A stretch of 64,000 nt of DNA from Bordetella sp. H567 (GTDB lineage: Bacteria > Pseudomonadota > Gammaproteobacteria > Burkholderiales > Burkholderiaceae_B). Both the position numbers and the translations under genes were made by a program. Below are positions 45,839-56,307 of the stretch, one piece after another. The stretch covers positions 1,500,084-1,564,083 of the forward strand of contig NZ_CP012334.1 of assembly GCF_001704295.1 (NCBI RefSeq), read 5' to 3'. Under the pieces are notes generated by a model, which was not told the origin of the DNA, ran no database searches, and saw only the letters and a program-made list of their open reading frames with translations. Numbering within the stretch: position 1 is the first letter of the stretch; each line of letters opens with the position of its first letter.

Positions 45839-47287
45839 ATGCTGCACATCTACGACACGCTATCGCGCACGAAAGTCCCTTTCAACCCCGTCGAAGCCGG
45901 CCGGGTGCGCATGTACGTGTGCGGCATGACCGTCTACGATTACTGCCACCTGGGCCACGCGCGGATGCTGGTCGGTTTCGACATCATCCAGCGCTGGCTG
46001 CGCGCCAGCGGACTGCAGGTGGACTACGTCCGCAACATCACCGATATCGATGACAAGATCATCCGCCGCGCCGTGCAGACCAACCGGCGCATCGGCGAGG
46101 TCACTGCCTTCTTCATCGACGCCATGCACGCGGACGAGCGCGCGCTGGGCGTGCAGGCGCCGGATCACGAACCGCGCGCCACGGCGTACATCGGCGATAT
46201 GCTCGACATCATCGGCAAGCTCGAGGCCAACGGCCTGGCCTATCGGGCGCAGGACGGCGACGTCAATTTCGCGGTGCGCGGCTTTGCCGGCTACGGCAAG
46301 CTGTCGGGTAAATCCCTGGACGACCTGCGCGCCGGCGAGCGCGTGGCGGTCGCCGCGGGCAAGCGGGATCCCCTGGATTTCGTGCTCTGGAAGGCGGCCA
46401 AGGCGGAGGAGCCGGACGATACCAAATGGCAGTCGCCCTACGGATTGGGCCGGCCGGGTTGGCATATCGAATGTTCCGCGATGAGCAAAAGCCTGCTGGG
46501 CCTGCCGCTGGATATCCATGGCGGCGGTCCGGACCTGAAATTTCCGCACCACGAAAACGAAATCGCCCAGACCGAAGGTGCTTACGGCGGCGTCCTGGCC
46601 AATGTGTGGATGCATTGCGCCCCGCTCATGGTCGACGACGACAAGATGTCCAAGTCGCTCAACAACTTCCGCACCATCCGCCAGACCGTGGCGGCGGGCG
46701 AGCTCGACGACAGCAAGGCGGATTACGCCTTCAATCCGCGCGAAGCGGAAATGGTGCGCTTCTTCATTGCGCGCAATCACTATCGCAGTCCGCAGAACTA
46801 CACCCCGGACAATCTGAACGACGCGCAGAACGCGCTGGACCGCCTGTACCAGGCCCTGGCGAACACGGCGCCGGACGGGCAGGGCGTGGACTGGGACGAA
46901 CCCCAGGCCCAGGCTTTCAAGGCCGCGATGGACGACGATTTCAATACCTCCGGCGCGATGGCCGCGCTGTTCCAGCTGGCCGGCGACGCCAACCGTACCG
47001 GCAGCGCGCGCACGGCGGGCCAGCTGAAGGCGCTTGGCGCCATCCTGGGCCTGCTGCAGCAGGATCCGCAGGCCTACCTGCGCACGCCCACCCGCTACAA
47101 GCTGGGCACGGCCGCCCCGTCGGCCGCCATGGACGACACCACCATCCAGAACCTGATCGACGCGCGCGCCGCCGCCAAGCGCGACCGTGACTTCGCCGAA
47201 GCCGACCGCATCCGCGGCGCGCTGCGCGAAGCCGGGATCGAGCTCGAAGACAAGCCGGGCGGCGTCACCAACTGGCGCCGGGTTTGA
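45839..47287 (+). CDS. cysS: Cysteinyl-tRNA synthetase
   Basis: This 482-residue class I synthetase charges tRNA-Cys. The catalytic motifs are HLGHAR and DKMSKSLNN; zinc ligands are in [16 protein letters not shown] and HHENE. ATG 45839 gives the standard start [12 protein letters not shown]. The gene is divergent from the TPR operon across about 235 bp and heads a plus-strand run of core genes. Confidence 0.97.
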   Translation: MLHIYDTLSRTKVPFNPVEAGRVRMYVCGMTVYDYCHLGHARMLVGFDIIQRWLRASGLQVDYVRNITDIDDKIIRRAVQTNRRIGEVTAFFIDAMHADERALGVQAPDHEPRATAYIGDMLDIIGKLEANGLAYRAQDGDVNFAVRGFAGYGKLSGKSLDDLRAGERVAVAAGKRDPLDFVLWKAAKAEEPDDTKWQSPYGLGRPGWHIECSAMSKSLLGLPLDIHGGGPDLKFPHHENEIAQTEGAYGGVLANVWMHCAPLMVDDDKMSKSLNNFRTIRQTVAAGELDDSKADYAFNPREAEMVRFFIARNHYRSPQNYTPDNLNDAQNALDRLYQALANTAPDGQGVDWDEPQAQAFKAAMDDDFNTSGAMAALFQLAGDANRTGSARTAGQLKALGAILGLLQQDPQAYLRTPTRYKLGTAAPSAAMDDTTIQNLIDARAAAKRDRDFAEADRIRGALREAGIELEDKPGGVTNWRRV

Positions 47288-47310
47288 GCCGCATCCAGGA
47301 GCCGCCCGTC

Positions 47311-47949
47311 ATGCCGACCGTCGATACCACCGTCAGCAAGCCGCACTATTGGGAAGATGCCGTCTCCCACCTGGTGCGCCGCGACCGCATTTTGAAAAAA
47401 CTCATCCCGCAGCATCCGGAAGTCTGGCTGACGCCGCTGGGCACGCCTTTCGTGACGCTGGCGCGTTCCATCGTCGGCCAGCAGATCTCGGCCAAGGCGG
47501 CCGAAGCGTCCTGGCAGCGCTTCGTGCAGGCGGCCGGCGCACGGCCCTCGCCCACGTCGGTGCTGCGCGTCGGCGTGGAAGGGCTGCGCGAAGCGGGCCT
47601 GTCCAAGCGCAAGGCCGAATACGTGCAGGACCTGGCGGCGCATTTCAGCGAACGCAAGGTCCACCCGGACCGCTGGCCCCTGATGGAGGACGAGGCCGTC
47701 ATCGAGGAACTGGTCGCCATCCGCGGCATCAGCCGCTGGACGGCGGAAATGTTCCTGATCTTCAATCTCCAGCGGCCGGACGTCCTGCCGCTGGACGACC
47801 TGGGATTGCTCAAGGCGATCTCGCTACACTATTTCAGTGGCGAACCCGTCTCGCGCTTCGAGGCGCGGGAAGTTTCGCTGGCCTGGCAACCCTGGCGTAC
47901 CGTGGCAACCTGGTATCTGTGGCGCAGCCTGGACCCGCTCTCGGTCTAG
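47311..47949 (+). CDS. DNA-3-methyladenine glycosylase II (HhH-GPD)
   Basis: This 212-residue base-excision glycosylase of the AlkA/Mag type removes alkylated purines. The helix-hairpin-helix motif is IRGISRWTAEM and the catalytic Asp is in VLPLDDLGLLKA. ATG 47311 has CAGGAG about 10 bp upstream; TTG 47284 would add nine residues. It lacks the N-terminal domain of E. coli AlkA, as do most short family members. It follows cysS by 23 bp. Confidence 0.9.
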   Translation: MPTVDTTVSKPHYWEDAVSHLVRRDRILKKLIPQHPEVWLTPLGTPFVTLARSIVGQQISAKAAEASWQRFVQAAGARPSPTSVLRVGVEGLREAGLSKRKAEYVQDLAAHFSERKVHPDRWPLMEDEAVIEELVAIRGISRWTAEMFLIFNLQRPDVLPLDDLGLLKAISLHYFSGEPVSRFEAREVSLAWQPWRTVATWYLWRSLDPLSV

Positions 47950-47994
47950 GCCACGCCCCGATGCCGCATGGCCCAACAACGGAACCACACCTAC

Positions 47995-48960
47995 ATGCGC
48001 AATACCTTCCTGGACTTCGAACAACCGCTGGCCGAGCTCGACAACAAGATCGAACAGCTGCGTTTCGTGCAAGCCGACTCCGCGGTCGACATCTCCGACG
48101 AAATCGCACGCCTGCAGCAGAAAAGCCAGGCCCTGGCCAAGGAGATCTACGGCAAGCTGACGCCTTGGCAGACCGCGCTGGTCGCCCGGCATCCGCAGCG
48201 TCCTTACACCATGGACTATGTCCGGGAAATCTTCACCGATTTCCATGAACTGCACGGCGACCGCATGTACGCCGACGACCAGTCCATCATTGGCGGGCTG
48301 GCGCGCTTCAACGGCACGTCGTGCATGGTCATCGGCCACCAGAAGGGCCGCGACACCAAGGAACGCGCGATGCGCAACTTCGGCATGCCGCGCCCGGAGG
48401 GCTATCGCAAGGCGTTGCGCCTGATGCGCCTGGCGGAAAAATTCGGCGTTCCGGTCTTCACCTTCGTCGACACGCCGGGCGCCTATCCGGGCATCGGGGC
48501 GGAAGAGCGCGGGCAATCGGAAGCCATCGGCCACAACCTGTACGCCATGGCCGAACTGCGGGTTCCCATCATCGCCACCGTCATCGGCGAAGGCGGGTCC
48601 GGCGGCGCGCTGGCCATTGCCGTCGCCAACGCGGTCCTGATGCTGCAGTACGCCACGTACTCCGTGATCTCGCCCGAAGGCTGTGCGTCCATCCTGTGGC
48701 GCAGCCCCGACAAGGCCCCCGAAGCCGCCGAAGCGCTGGGCATCACCGCGCCGCGGTTGAAGGACCTGGGGCTGATCGATCGCGTGGTCAACGAACCCGT
48801 GGGCGGCGCGCACCGCGATCCGCGCGTCATGGCACGCCTGCTGCGCCGTTCCTTGGGCGATACCATGCGCCAGCTGTCCGGCATGACCGCCGACCAGCTG
48901 GTGGAGCAACGCCTGCAACGCGTCCTGGGGTATGGCCGCGTCCAGGAAGCGCGCGCCTGA
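47995..48960 (+). CDS. accA: Acetyl-CoA carboxylase carboxyltransferase subunit alpha
   Basis: This 321-residue subunit transfers the carboxyl group from biotin to acetyl-CoA in the first step of fatty acid synthesis. It begins [20 protein letters not shown] and has the crotonase-fold motifs [19 protein letters not shown] and [16 protein letters not shown]. Its start at 47995 matches the family length; ATG 47968 is less likely. Partner accD is not in the window. Confidence 0.96.
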   Translation: MRNTFLDFEQPLAELDNKIEQLRFVQADSAVDISDEIARLQQKSQALAKEIYGKLTPWQTALVARHPQRPYTMDYVREIFTDFHELHGDRMYADDQSIIGGLARFNGTSCMVIGHQKGRDTKERAMRNFGMPRPEGYRKALRLMRLAEKFGVPVFTFVDTPGAYPGIGAEERGQSEAIGHNLYAMAELRVPIIATVIGEGGSGGALAIAVANAVLMLQYATYSVISPEGCASILWRSPDKAPEAAEALGITAPRLKDLGLIDRVVNEPVGGAHRDPRVMARLLRRSLGDTMRQLSGMTADQLVEQRLQRVLGYGRVQEARA

Positions 48961-48980
48961 CATCTTCGCGACCTGGCATC

Positions 48981-50309
48981 ATGGCCCCCGCCGACGATCC
49001 CGACAGCGAGGGCTTCCGCAAGCCGGCGGGAACCGGACGTCCGGCTGGGCCGGGCAAACCGGCTGCGTCGGGCAATCCGGCTGGGCCGGGCAATCCAGCT
49101 GGGCCAGGCAATTTAGCTACGCCGGGCAATCCAACGCCCGGCAATCCAGCTGCCCCGGGCGATCCAGCTGCGCCGGCCAATCCAGCTGCGTCCGGCAATC
49201 CATCGCCAGATAGCAATCCAGCGCGACGTGGCGGTCCTGCTGCTCCTGCATCGTCGGCGCGCGTGCGCTCGGCGCCTGACCAGCCCGCGACAGGGTCCGG
49301 GGATACGCGCAGCGCACTGATGCGTCCCCTGCGAGATGCCTTGGCCCCGGCGCGGGCCGATTCCCAACCCGTCGGCGTGGCCGTCAGCGGCGGGGCCGAT
49401 TCCGTCATGCTGGCCGTGCATGCCGCCGCGGCGGCCCGGGATCTGGGCATCCCGCTGCATCTCCTGCACGTCCACCATGGCCTGTTCGAACAGGCCGACG
49501 GCTGGGCGGATGCCGTGCGCCGGCTGGCGGACGCGCTGCAAACCCCTGTGCACATCCTGCGCGTGCAGGTTGCCGTCAGCGACGGCAGCGGCATCGAAGC
49601 GGCTGCCCGACAGTCGCGCTATGCGGCGCTGGGTCAGGCGGCGGCCGATCTGGGCCTGCGCCATATCCTGCTGGCCCATCACCGCGACGACCAGGCGGAA
49701 ACCGTGCTGCTGCGCCTGCTGCGCGGTGCCGGGCCGACCGGGTTGGCGGCCATGTCGCCGTGCATGACGCGCGACGGCGTGGTCTACCTGCGCCCCTGGC
49801 TGGACATCCCGCGCGCCGCCATTCGCGACGCCGCGGCCGCCTATGCCGCCGGGCACGGCTGGATGCCGGTGCAGGATCCTTCCAATGCCGACGAGCGCTA
49901 CACGCGGGCTGCCTTGCGCACCCTGCTGGTCCCGGCCCTGGATGCGCGCTGGCCGGGCTGGCAGGCGATCGTGGCTCGCCATGCGCGCCTGGCGGGGGAG
50001 AGCGCCCAGATCCTGGACGAGGTCGCTGCCGGCGATTTCGCCGGGCTGGAGCCCTCCGCCCTGGGCGACAGCTTCTCCCTGGCCTCCTGGCGACGCCTGT
50101 CGTCCGCGCGGCAGGCCCACGTCCTGCGCTACTGGCTGGCGCGGCAGGGCGCCCGCATGCCGACCGAAGCGCGCCTGGCCGAGCTGCTGAAACAATTGCG
50201 GCAGCTGCACAGCCTGGGGCACGACCGCCACCTGGTCTGGAACCACGCCGCCCATTGCGTGCGCTGCATCCGCGGAAGAGTCAGCGTCGCGCCGCGGGAA
50301 AAATCCTGA
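48981..50309 (+). CDS. tilS: tRNA(Ile)-lysidine synthetase with repetitive N-terminal extension
   Basis: TilS changes C34 of the AUA-reading tRNA-Ile to lysidine. The PP-loop ATPase motif SGGADSVMLA starts near residue 135, followed by HVHHGLFEQADGWADAVRRL and LAHHRDDQAETVLLRLLRG. ATG 48981 gives 442 residues, of which the first about 113 are a Pro/Gly/Asn/Ala-rich extension built of GNPA-type units, absent from typical TilS. If translation starts at ATG 49320 (MRPLRDALAP) the protein has a normal length of about 329; neither start has a good ribosome-binding site. Confidence 0.9.
   Translation: MAPADDPDSEGFRKPAGTGRPAGPGKPAASGNPAGPGNPAGPGNLATPGNPTPGNPAAPGDPAAPANPAASGNPSPDSNPARRGGPAAPASSARVRSAPDQPATGSGDTRSALMRPLRDALAPARADSQPVGVAVSGGADSVMLAVHAAAAARDLGIPLHLLHVHHGLFEQADGWADAVRRLADALQTPVHILRVQVAVSDGSGIEAAARQSRYAALGQAAADLGLRHILLAHHRDDQAETVLLRLLRGAGPTGLAAMSPCMTRDGVVYLRPWLDIPRAAIRDAAAAYAAGHGWMPVQDPSNADERYTRAALRTLLVPALDARWPGWQAIVARHARLAGESAQILDEVAAGDFAGLEPSALGDSFSLASWRRLSSARQAHVLRYWLARQGARMPTEARLAELLKQLRQLHSLGHDRHLVWNHAAHCVRCIRGRVSVAPREKS
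49036..49224 (+). repeat. Coding minisatellite in tilS
   Basis: This degenerate tandem repeat has an 18-bp unit around GGGCAATCCAGCTG, about ten units, each coding six residues of the type P-G-N-P-A-(A/G/S). One unit is partly deleted around 49135. The unit is a multiple of three, so gain or loss of units keeps the frame. Confidence 0.85.
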
Positions 50310-50433
50310 TCGCCGCGGATTTCCTGGATGGGGTCGTGCCCAGACACGGCACTGCATGGTCCCAGCCAGGCCAGCGGCATGGGCCGATACAGGCAGCGCC
50401 CGATGTGCGCCCAGCGTTTTTTTCACGGCACGC

Positions 50434-50439
50434 TAAAAT
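50434..50439 (+). promoter_or_regulatory. Possible -10 box for lysC
   Basis: TAAAAT at 50434-50439, 52 bp before the lysC start, resembles a sigma-70 -10 hexamer. No convincing -35 is at the right distance. No lysine riboswitch-like leader is seen. Confidence 0.35.
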
Positions 50440-50490
50440 ACCCAGCTTTGCCTGCCGGGCATGACGGCAGATTTCCAGCCAGAGTACGAG

Positions 50491-51756
50491 ATGTCCCTGA
50501 TCGTTCATAAGTATGGCGGTACTTCGATGGGCTCGGTCGAGCGCATCAAGAACGTGGCGCGCCGCGTCGCGAAGTGGCATGCCGCCGGTCACAAAGTCGT
50601 GGTCGTGCCATCCGCCATGGCGGGCGAGACCAATCGCCTGCTGGGCCTGGCCCGGGAAATCACGCCGCAGCCCGATGGCCGTGAACTGGACATGATCGCC
50701 GCCACCGGCGAACAGGCCTCCAGCGGCCTGCTGGCCGTGGCGCTGCACGCCGAAGGCGTGGACGCGCGCAGCTACGCCGGCTGGCAGGTGCCCGTGCGCA
50801 CCGATTCCGCCTACACCAAGGCCCGCATCACCTCGATCGACGACGAGCGCATCCGCGCCGACCTGGACGCCGGCCGCGTCGTCATCGTGACGGGTTTCCA
50901 GGGCATCGACGAGGACGGGCATATCACCACGCTGGGCCGCGGTGGTTCCGATACGTCCGCCGTTGCCGTGGCCGCCGCCATCAAGGCCGATGAGTGCCTG
51001 ATCTACACCGACGTGGACGGCGTATACACCACCGACCCGCGTGTCGTGCCGGAAGCGCGCCGCATGCCCGTGGTGTCCTTCGAGGAAATGCTGGAAATGG
51101 CCTCGCTGGGATCCAAGGTGCTGCAGATCCGCTCGGTCGAATTCGCCGGCAAGTACCGCGTGCCCACGCGCGTCCTGTCCTCGCTGACCGACCCCATGAT
51201 TCCGCTCGACGAAGAAATGCGCTCGGGCACGCTGATTACCTTTGAGGATGACGAAAAAATGGAAGCCGCCGTTGTCTCCGGCATCGCCTTCAGCCGCGAC
51301 GAAGCCAAGATCACCCTGCTGGCCGTGCCGGACAAGCCCGGCGTGGCCTATTCCATCCTGGGCCCTGTCGCCGCCGCCAACATCGACGTGGACATGATCG
51401 TCCAGAACCAGTCGGTCGCCGGCACCACCGACTTCTCCTTTACCGTCAACCGCAACGAGTTCCTGCGCACCATCGACGTGCTCAAGCGCGATGTCATGCC
51501 CGCCGTGCACGCCCGCGAACTCGTCACCGACGACAAGGTCTGCAAGGTGTCCATCGTCGGCATCGGCATGCGCTCGCACGTCGGCGTCGCCAGCCTGATG
51601 TTCCAGACCCTGTCGAACGAAGGCATCAACATCCAGATGATCAGCACCAGCGAAATCAAGACCTCGGTGATCATCGACGACAAGTACATGGAATTGGCCG
51701 TCCGCTCGCTGCACAAGGCCTTCGGGCTGGACCAGGCGCCCGGCGCAAAGGCGTAA
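50491..51756 (+). CDS. lysC: Aspartate kinase
   Basis: This 421-residue aspartokinase opens the aspartate pathway for lysine, threonine and methionine. It begins MSLIVHKYGGTSMGSVERIK, with the kinase motifs TTLGRGGSDTSAVAV and IYTDVDGVYTTDPR, then two ACT domains (AKITLLAVPDKPGVAYSILG; SIVGIGMRSHVGVASLMF) for feedback control. ATG 50491 is preferred to ATG 50461 because it matches the family opening. It is followed by a hairpin and tRNA-Ser. Confidence 0.96.
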   Translation: MSLIVHKYGGTSMGSVERIKNVARRVAKWHAAGHKVVVVPSAMAGETNRLLGLAREITPQPDGRELDMIAATGEQASSGLLAVALHAEGVDARSYAGWQVPVRTDSAYTKARITSIDDERIRADLDAGRVVIVTGFQGIDEDGHITTLGRGGSDTSAVAVAAAIKADECLIYTDVDGVYTTDPRVVPEARRMPVVSFEEMLEMASLGSKVLQIRSVEFAGKYRVPTRVLSSLTDPMIPLDEEMRSGTLITFEDDEKMEAAVVSGIAFSRDEAKITLLAVPDKPGVAYSILGPVAAANIDVDMIVQNQSVAGTTDFSFTVNRNEFLRTIDVLKRDVMPAVHARELVTDDKVCKVSIVGIGMRSHVGVASLMFQTLSNEGINIQMISTSEIKTSVIIDDKYMELAVRSLHKAFGLDQAPGAKA

Positions 51757-51873
51757 GGTTTTCCGTATCGGGTCGCTTCCAGGCTCTGATTGGAATAGCC
51801 GGGTTTTCCGGTGCGATCAGGAAGAGATCCATGCTTTGGGAAGCTGCGATACCGGGCGTTAAACCCTGGCCGC

Positions 51874-51898
51874 CATCCGGCCCTGTTGCGGCCGGATG
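51874..51898 (+). terminator. Hairpin after lysC
   Basis: A perfect 9-bp stem, CATCCGGCC (51874-51882) with GGCCGGATG (51890-51898), loop of 7. It lies between lysC and the tRNA promoter. There is no T-run, so it may be a processing or pause hairpin. Confidence 0.5.
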
Positions 51899-51941
51899 AC
51901 AGCGAAACCGCGGTTCTTTATGCTAGAATCGCGAATTCTTC

Positions 51942-52034
51942 GGAGACGTGCCCGAGAGGCTGAAGGGGCTCCCCTGCTAAGGGAGTATGTGGCTAAAAAC
52001 TGCATCGTGGGTTCGAATCCCACCGTCTCCGCCA
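51942..52034 (+). tRNA. tRNA-Ser (anticodon GCU)
   Basis: This 93-base tRNA ends in an encoded CCA. The acceptor stem GGAGACG (51942-51948) pairs with CGTCTCC (52024-52030). The anticodon stem CTCCC/GGGAG (51969-51973, 51981-51985) encloses CTGCTAA, with GCT at 51976-51978. It has the long variable arm typical of tRNA-Ser and a T-arm with GGTTCGAATCC. TAGAAT at 51924-51929 is a likely -10 box. Confidence 0.97.
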
Positions 52035-52066
52035 AGAGCTTTCATAGGCTTGGTTCGAATTACTCA

Positions 52067-52099
52067 AAAACCCGCACAGCGTCAGGCTCTGCGGGTTTT
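52067..52099. terminator. Bidirectional terminator after tRNA-Ser
   Basis: AAAACCCGCA (52067-52076) pairs with TGCGGGTTTT (52090-52099), with a loop of 13 bases. The T-run follows the stem in both directions, so it can end the tRNA transcript and also the minus-strand small gene that stops at 52101. Confidence 0.88.
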
Positions 52100-52100
52100 G

Positions 52101-52340
52101 TCATCTTGCGATCATCGCATTCTTCGCGATATCGATTCCGGATCTTGGCACCATCATCGTCAGTGTGACCGACGTGCCGACCGCAACTTCCATTGCATAT
52201 TTCGCTGCCACAGCGAAGAGAGCCGTAGCCGCCGTGATGTGGGCGAACAGCGAACGTTGAATGCCGTGGGGCGACATGGCAAGCGGGGATGCGAATCGGA
52301 CCGCATCTTGTTGAACGACCTGCGCCAGCGATGCACTCAT
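52101..52340 (-). CDS. Small protein, possible membrane protein
   Basis: This is a 79-residue open frame of unknown function. It begins MSASLAQVVQQDAVRFASPL and has a hydrophobic stretch SLFAHITAATALFAVAAKYA. It uses common high-GC codons, and its stop is one base from a terminator hairpin that has its better T-run on this strand, which supports it as a real gene. It is divergent from the 347-aa protein gene with 38 bp between. No clear ribosome-binding site is seen before ATG 52340. Confidence 0.4.
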   Translation of the reverse strand: MSASLAQVVQQDAVRFASPLAMSPHGIQRSLFAHITAATALFAVAAKYAMEVAVGTSVTLTMMVPRSGIDIAKNAMIAR

Positions 52341-52378
52341 TCACGCATTGCTTCCGATGCGCGATCAGGAGTTCACTT

Positions 52379-53422
52379 ATGTCTATTGACACACTCGGCG
52401 CTATTCAGAGTCACCCCTACCTGGGGCCCGTACATACGGGGCTAGACCAAAACCAATCCGAGGCATTTCGAGAATATGCCTTGCTCAAAGCCAGGGAGAT
52501 CGCCGCAACGGCCATCGCCGACCATCCGGGTGGCGCGCAGGCCGGCCCCGTGCCCTGGTTGACGTGCGACGTTCCCGCTGCCAAGGACGCGTCCTTGCAG
52601 GAAAAGGTCTTGGGGATCACCAAGGCCGAGAACGAGGTGAAGACCCTGGTCGAGCGCATGCGAAACGATCCATCGCTGGGGCCCCGTTCCGAAAGGGCGG
52701 AGCGTGTCGGAACGCTGGAGGGCGCCCTGGACTATATCGTCTCCGAAACCAAGAAGAGCGGGCTCTATGGCAACTTGCAGCAGGCTGCCGTCGAAAGGTT
52801 GAAGGCCTCCGGCAACTACGAAGACCTGATCCGGAAAATACTGGAGAAGGAAGCGTCCATGGGCAGCACGCGGGATCGCGCCTGGGCCGAAGATTGGATT
52901 GAAGGCCAGTTCGACTACGATCGCGTCGACGCCAATCATGACCAGGGCATGCCTTACTTCGAATTGCGCGCCACCTATGGAGAGGTTCGGCCGCGTCCTG
53001 GCAACCAGGGTTCCGCTGCCTTCTTTGGCAACAAATCCGATGTCCACGCGCAGGGGGCGTTTGCCATTGAGTTCAGCGGCAGCACCGAACGGCCCCTCTA
53101 TACCGTCGAGAACAGGCTCACGGGCGAAAAATCCGCCCCGCGTCCCTTCGATGTCCGCGGTACGGTGATAGAAGCGGACGGCCTGCGCGCCGAAATGTTC
53201 GGTGCTCCGGCGCCGGGCGATGTGTTCTCCATCTTCAAGCCGTCCCGAGGCGCTTCGCAGGAATCCGACTATTACGTCGGTTATCCCGATTCCATGTTCA
53301 CGTCGTCGGCCCACAACCGTAAAGTAGACCTGTTCAACAACCTCTTCGCGCCGTCCACGGGTGCGGACGGGGAGAAGTCGCCCATCTCCATCGTCCGCCA
53401 ATTCCTCTATACGCCGGTGTGA
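52379..53422 (+). CDS. Unrecognised 347-residue protein
   Basis: I recognise no family. The protein begins MSIDTLGAIQSHPYLGPVHT; there is no signal peptide and no membrane segment. The first 150 residues look helical and charged (LQEKVLGITKAENEVKTLVE), and the rest is richer in beta and aromatic segments (PYFELRATYG, DYYVGYPDSMFTSSAH). The G/C content is visibly lower than in the neighbouring core genes, and it sits next to a tRNA-Ser gene between two similar terminators, so it may be acquired. CAGGAG lies about 7-8 bp before ATG 52379. A secreted effector is one thought but nothing shows it. Confidence 0.6.
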   Translation: MSIDTLGAIQSHPYLGPVHTGLDQNQSEAFREYALLKAREIAATAIADHPGGAQAGPVPWLTCDVPAAKDASLQEKVLGITKAENEVKTLVERMRNDPSLGPRSERAERVGTLEGALDYIVSETKKSGLYGNLQQAAVERLKASGNYEDLIRKILEKEASMGSTRDRAWAEDWIEGQFDYDRVDANHDQGMPYFELRATYGEVRPRPGNQGSAAFFGNKSDVHAQGAFAIEFSGSTERPLYTVENRLTGEKSAPRPFDVRGTVIEADGLRAEMFGAPAPGDVFSIFKPSRGASQESDYYVGYPDSMFTSSAHNRKVDLFNNLFAPSTGADGEKSPISIVRQFLYTPV

Positions 53423-53510
53423 TATTCGCTGGCAGCCCGTCCCATCATGTCCGCGCGGCCGGTTTCCGGCACGTTTTCATGAACATGGGCACGTAAAGAG
53501 CGATAAAGCA

Positions 53511-53543
53511 AAGACCCGCATGGCGTAGCGCTGTGCGGGTCTT
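53511..53543. terminator. Bidirectional terminator after the 347-aa gene
   Basis: AAGACCCGCA (53511-53520) pairs with TGCGGGTCTT (53534-53543), loop of 13. It resembles the hairpin at 52067-52099 in stem and loop size. It lies between the convergent 347-aa and VanX-like genes. Confidence 0.8.
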
Positions 53544-53646
53544 CATGCGTCTTCAGGTGTCTTTGGGCTTGCGGCTGCGAGCCTGGCGACGCGGGCGGTC
53601 TTCGATTCCCTGCGTGCGCCGACGAAGCGTTGGCCCCTTCCCGAGG

Positions 53647-54369
53647 CTATTCGATCGGAAAATCGAAGTAGGTTGCCGGATAGGGTTCTTCTGCCAGCTG
53701 GAAATGCCACCATTCGGTTTCGATAGACCGAAAGCCCGCCTGTACCATCAATGTACGAAGCAACAGCCGATTGGCTTTCTGCTGCGCGGTCAAGGCCGGG
53801 TACGAGGGGTGCGATTCCGGGCCGAAGTAGTCGTAAGGCGTGCCGAAATCCAGGTCCTGTCCGGCGGCCCCAATGATGGGGGCGATCACGACGTCCATGG
53901 CGCTGCCGCGGCTGTGGCTCGATCTGGCGGCCAGATAGCCGTCCCTGATCAAGTGCCGCTTATCGATGTCGGGATAGAACGCCGCTTTCATCTCGTCTTC
54001 GTCCGGCTTGTTCATCCAGGCGATGAAGTCCTCCACCGCGCGTTGCGGGCGATAGGCGTCCAGGAACCTTAAGGTCAGCCCGAAAGGCGATAGCCTGTCG
54101 ATCACCTGGATGGCGGCTCGCGCAGCGGCTTGCGTCAGCAGGCACTTGTTGGCCTTGTATCCCGCGACCGGCCGGCCGATGAAGTTGTTGCACGTGGCGT
54201 AGCGGATATCGATATGGACGTGCCGCTTCTTATCCTGCCGCGCGAACTCGGCCAGATCCACGAAATCATCTGGTCGCTGCAGGCGCGTTTCGACAGTCGC
54301 CGCCGGGCCAGGGGCCAGGGCGGTCAAGCGGCAAGGCAAGGTCGATCTCATGGAAGGTACAAGGCGCAT
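53647..54369 (-). CDS. D-alanyl-D-alanine dipeptidase, VanX/DdpX type
   Basis: This 240-residue zinc dipeptidase of peptidase family M15D cleaves D-Ala-D-Ala. Family residues are visible: DAYRP (Arg), SSHSRGSAMDV (zinc His and Asp) and TEWWHF (catalytic Glu and zinc His). ATG 54369 or 54351 could be the start; neither yields a clear signal peptide, so location is uncertain. In Gram-negative bacteria such enzymes usually serve cell-wall dipeptide use and not vancomycin resistance; no vanA/vanH partner is present. It lies 46 bp downstream of the GNAT gene on the same strand. Confidence 0.85.
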   Translation of the reverse strand: MRLVPSMRSTLPCRLTALAPGPAATVETRLQRPDDFVDLAEFARQDKKRHVHIDIRYATCNNFIGRPVAGYKANKCLLTQAAARAAIQVIDRLSPFGLTLRFLDAYRPQRAVEDFIAWMNKPDEDEMKAAFYPDIDKRHLIRDGYLAARSSHSRGSAMDVVIAPIIGAAGQDLDFGTPYDYFGPESHPSYPALTAQQKANRLLLRTLMVQAGFRSIETEWWHFQLAEEPYPATYFDFPIE

Positions 54370-54415
54370 GTCGTGTTCACGGGTGCGGGTGCGGTACGTA
54401 TGCCAGCCTGATTGC

Positions 54416-55892
<1,477 letters not shown>

Positions 55893-55958
55893 GCCGTGCA
55901 GGCGTCGGGGCGCCGGCGTGCTGTGCCCCGATGCAAGACAATGCGCCCGGTCCTGGGC

Positions 55959-56285
55959 TTACGCGTGCGCTTCTACGTCGCGGACCTCCAGGCTGACGCC
56001 CAGCCGTCGCGTGATAACGCTGAAGATCACGGCAAGGTTGTCCATGCTGGGATTGCCGGCTCGGGATAGCATCCGGTGAAGGCTTTTGCTCGGGCGGGCC
56101 GACTCTCGGGCAAGTTGTTCGAAGCCAACGGTCGCATTGACCAGGTCGCGCAGTATCAGGCGCGCCGTTTCAGCCTCGCCATTGAGGAACAACGTTGCTG
56201 CTTCATCAAGCAGCGCCTTTGCGAAGTCGGGGTCGCGTTCCACCCGCTCGACGATGGTTGCTTTGAAGTCGCGCGTTAGGGCCAT
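55959..56285 (-). CDS. HigA-type antitoxin
   Basis: This 108-residue antitoxin/regulator of the HigA-2 type (family of putative addiction-module antidotes) begins MALTRDFKATIVERVERDPD and has a helix-turn-helix in GFEQLARESARPSKSLHRML. It should neutralise the toxin encoded directly upstream and repress the operon through the palindrome at 56665-56686. AGGTGAT precedes ATG 56285; GTG 56294 is an alternative. It follows the toxin stop by 22 bp. Confidence 0.8.
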   Translation of the reverse strand: MALTRDFKATIVERVERDPDFAKALLDEAATLFLNGEAETARLILRDLVNATVGFEQLARESARPSKSLHRMLSRAGNPSMDNLAVIFSVITRRLGVSLEVRDVEAHA

Positions 56286-56307
56286 GGTTATCACCTATAT
56301 GGATCGC

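Noticed and set aside
49036-49224. CRISPR-like array
   Set aside because: The units are contiguous 18-bp degenerate tandem repeats in frame with tilS, without unique spacers of constant length.
50310-50490. Lysine riboswitch before lysC
   Set aside because: The gap is only about 180 bp, shows no typical multi-helix leader and no terminator with T-run before the start codon.
51942-53646. Prophage or integrative element at tRNA-Ser
   Set aside because: No integrase gene is present and the 3' end of the tRNA is not repeated downstream; only foreign-looking composition remains.
53647-54369. Vancomycin-resistance locus
   Set aside because: A VanX-like dipeptidase alone, in a Gram-negative background without VanH/VanA partners, points to cell-wall dipeptide turnover.
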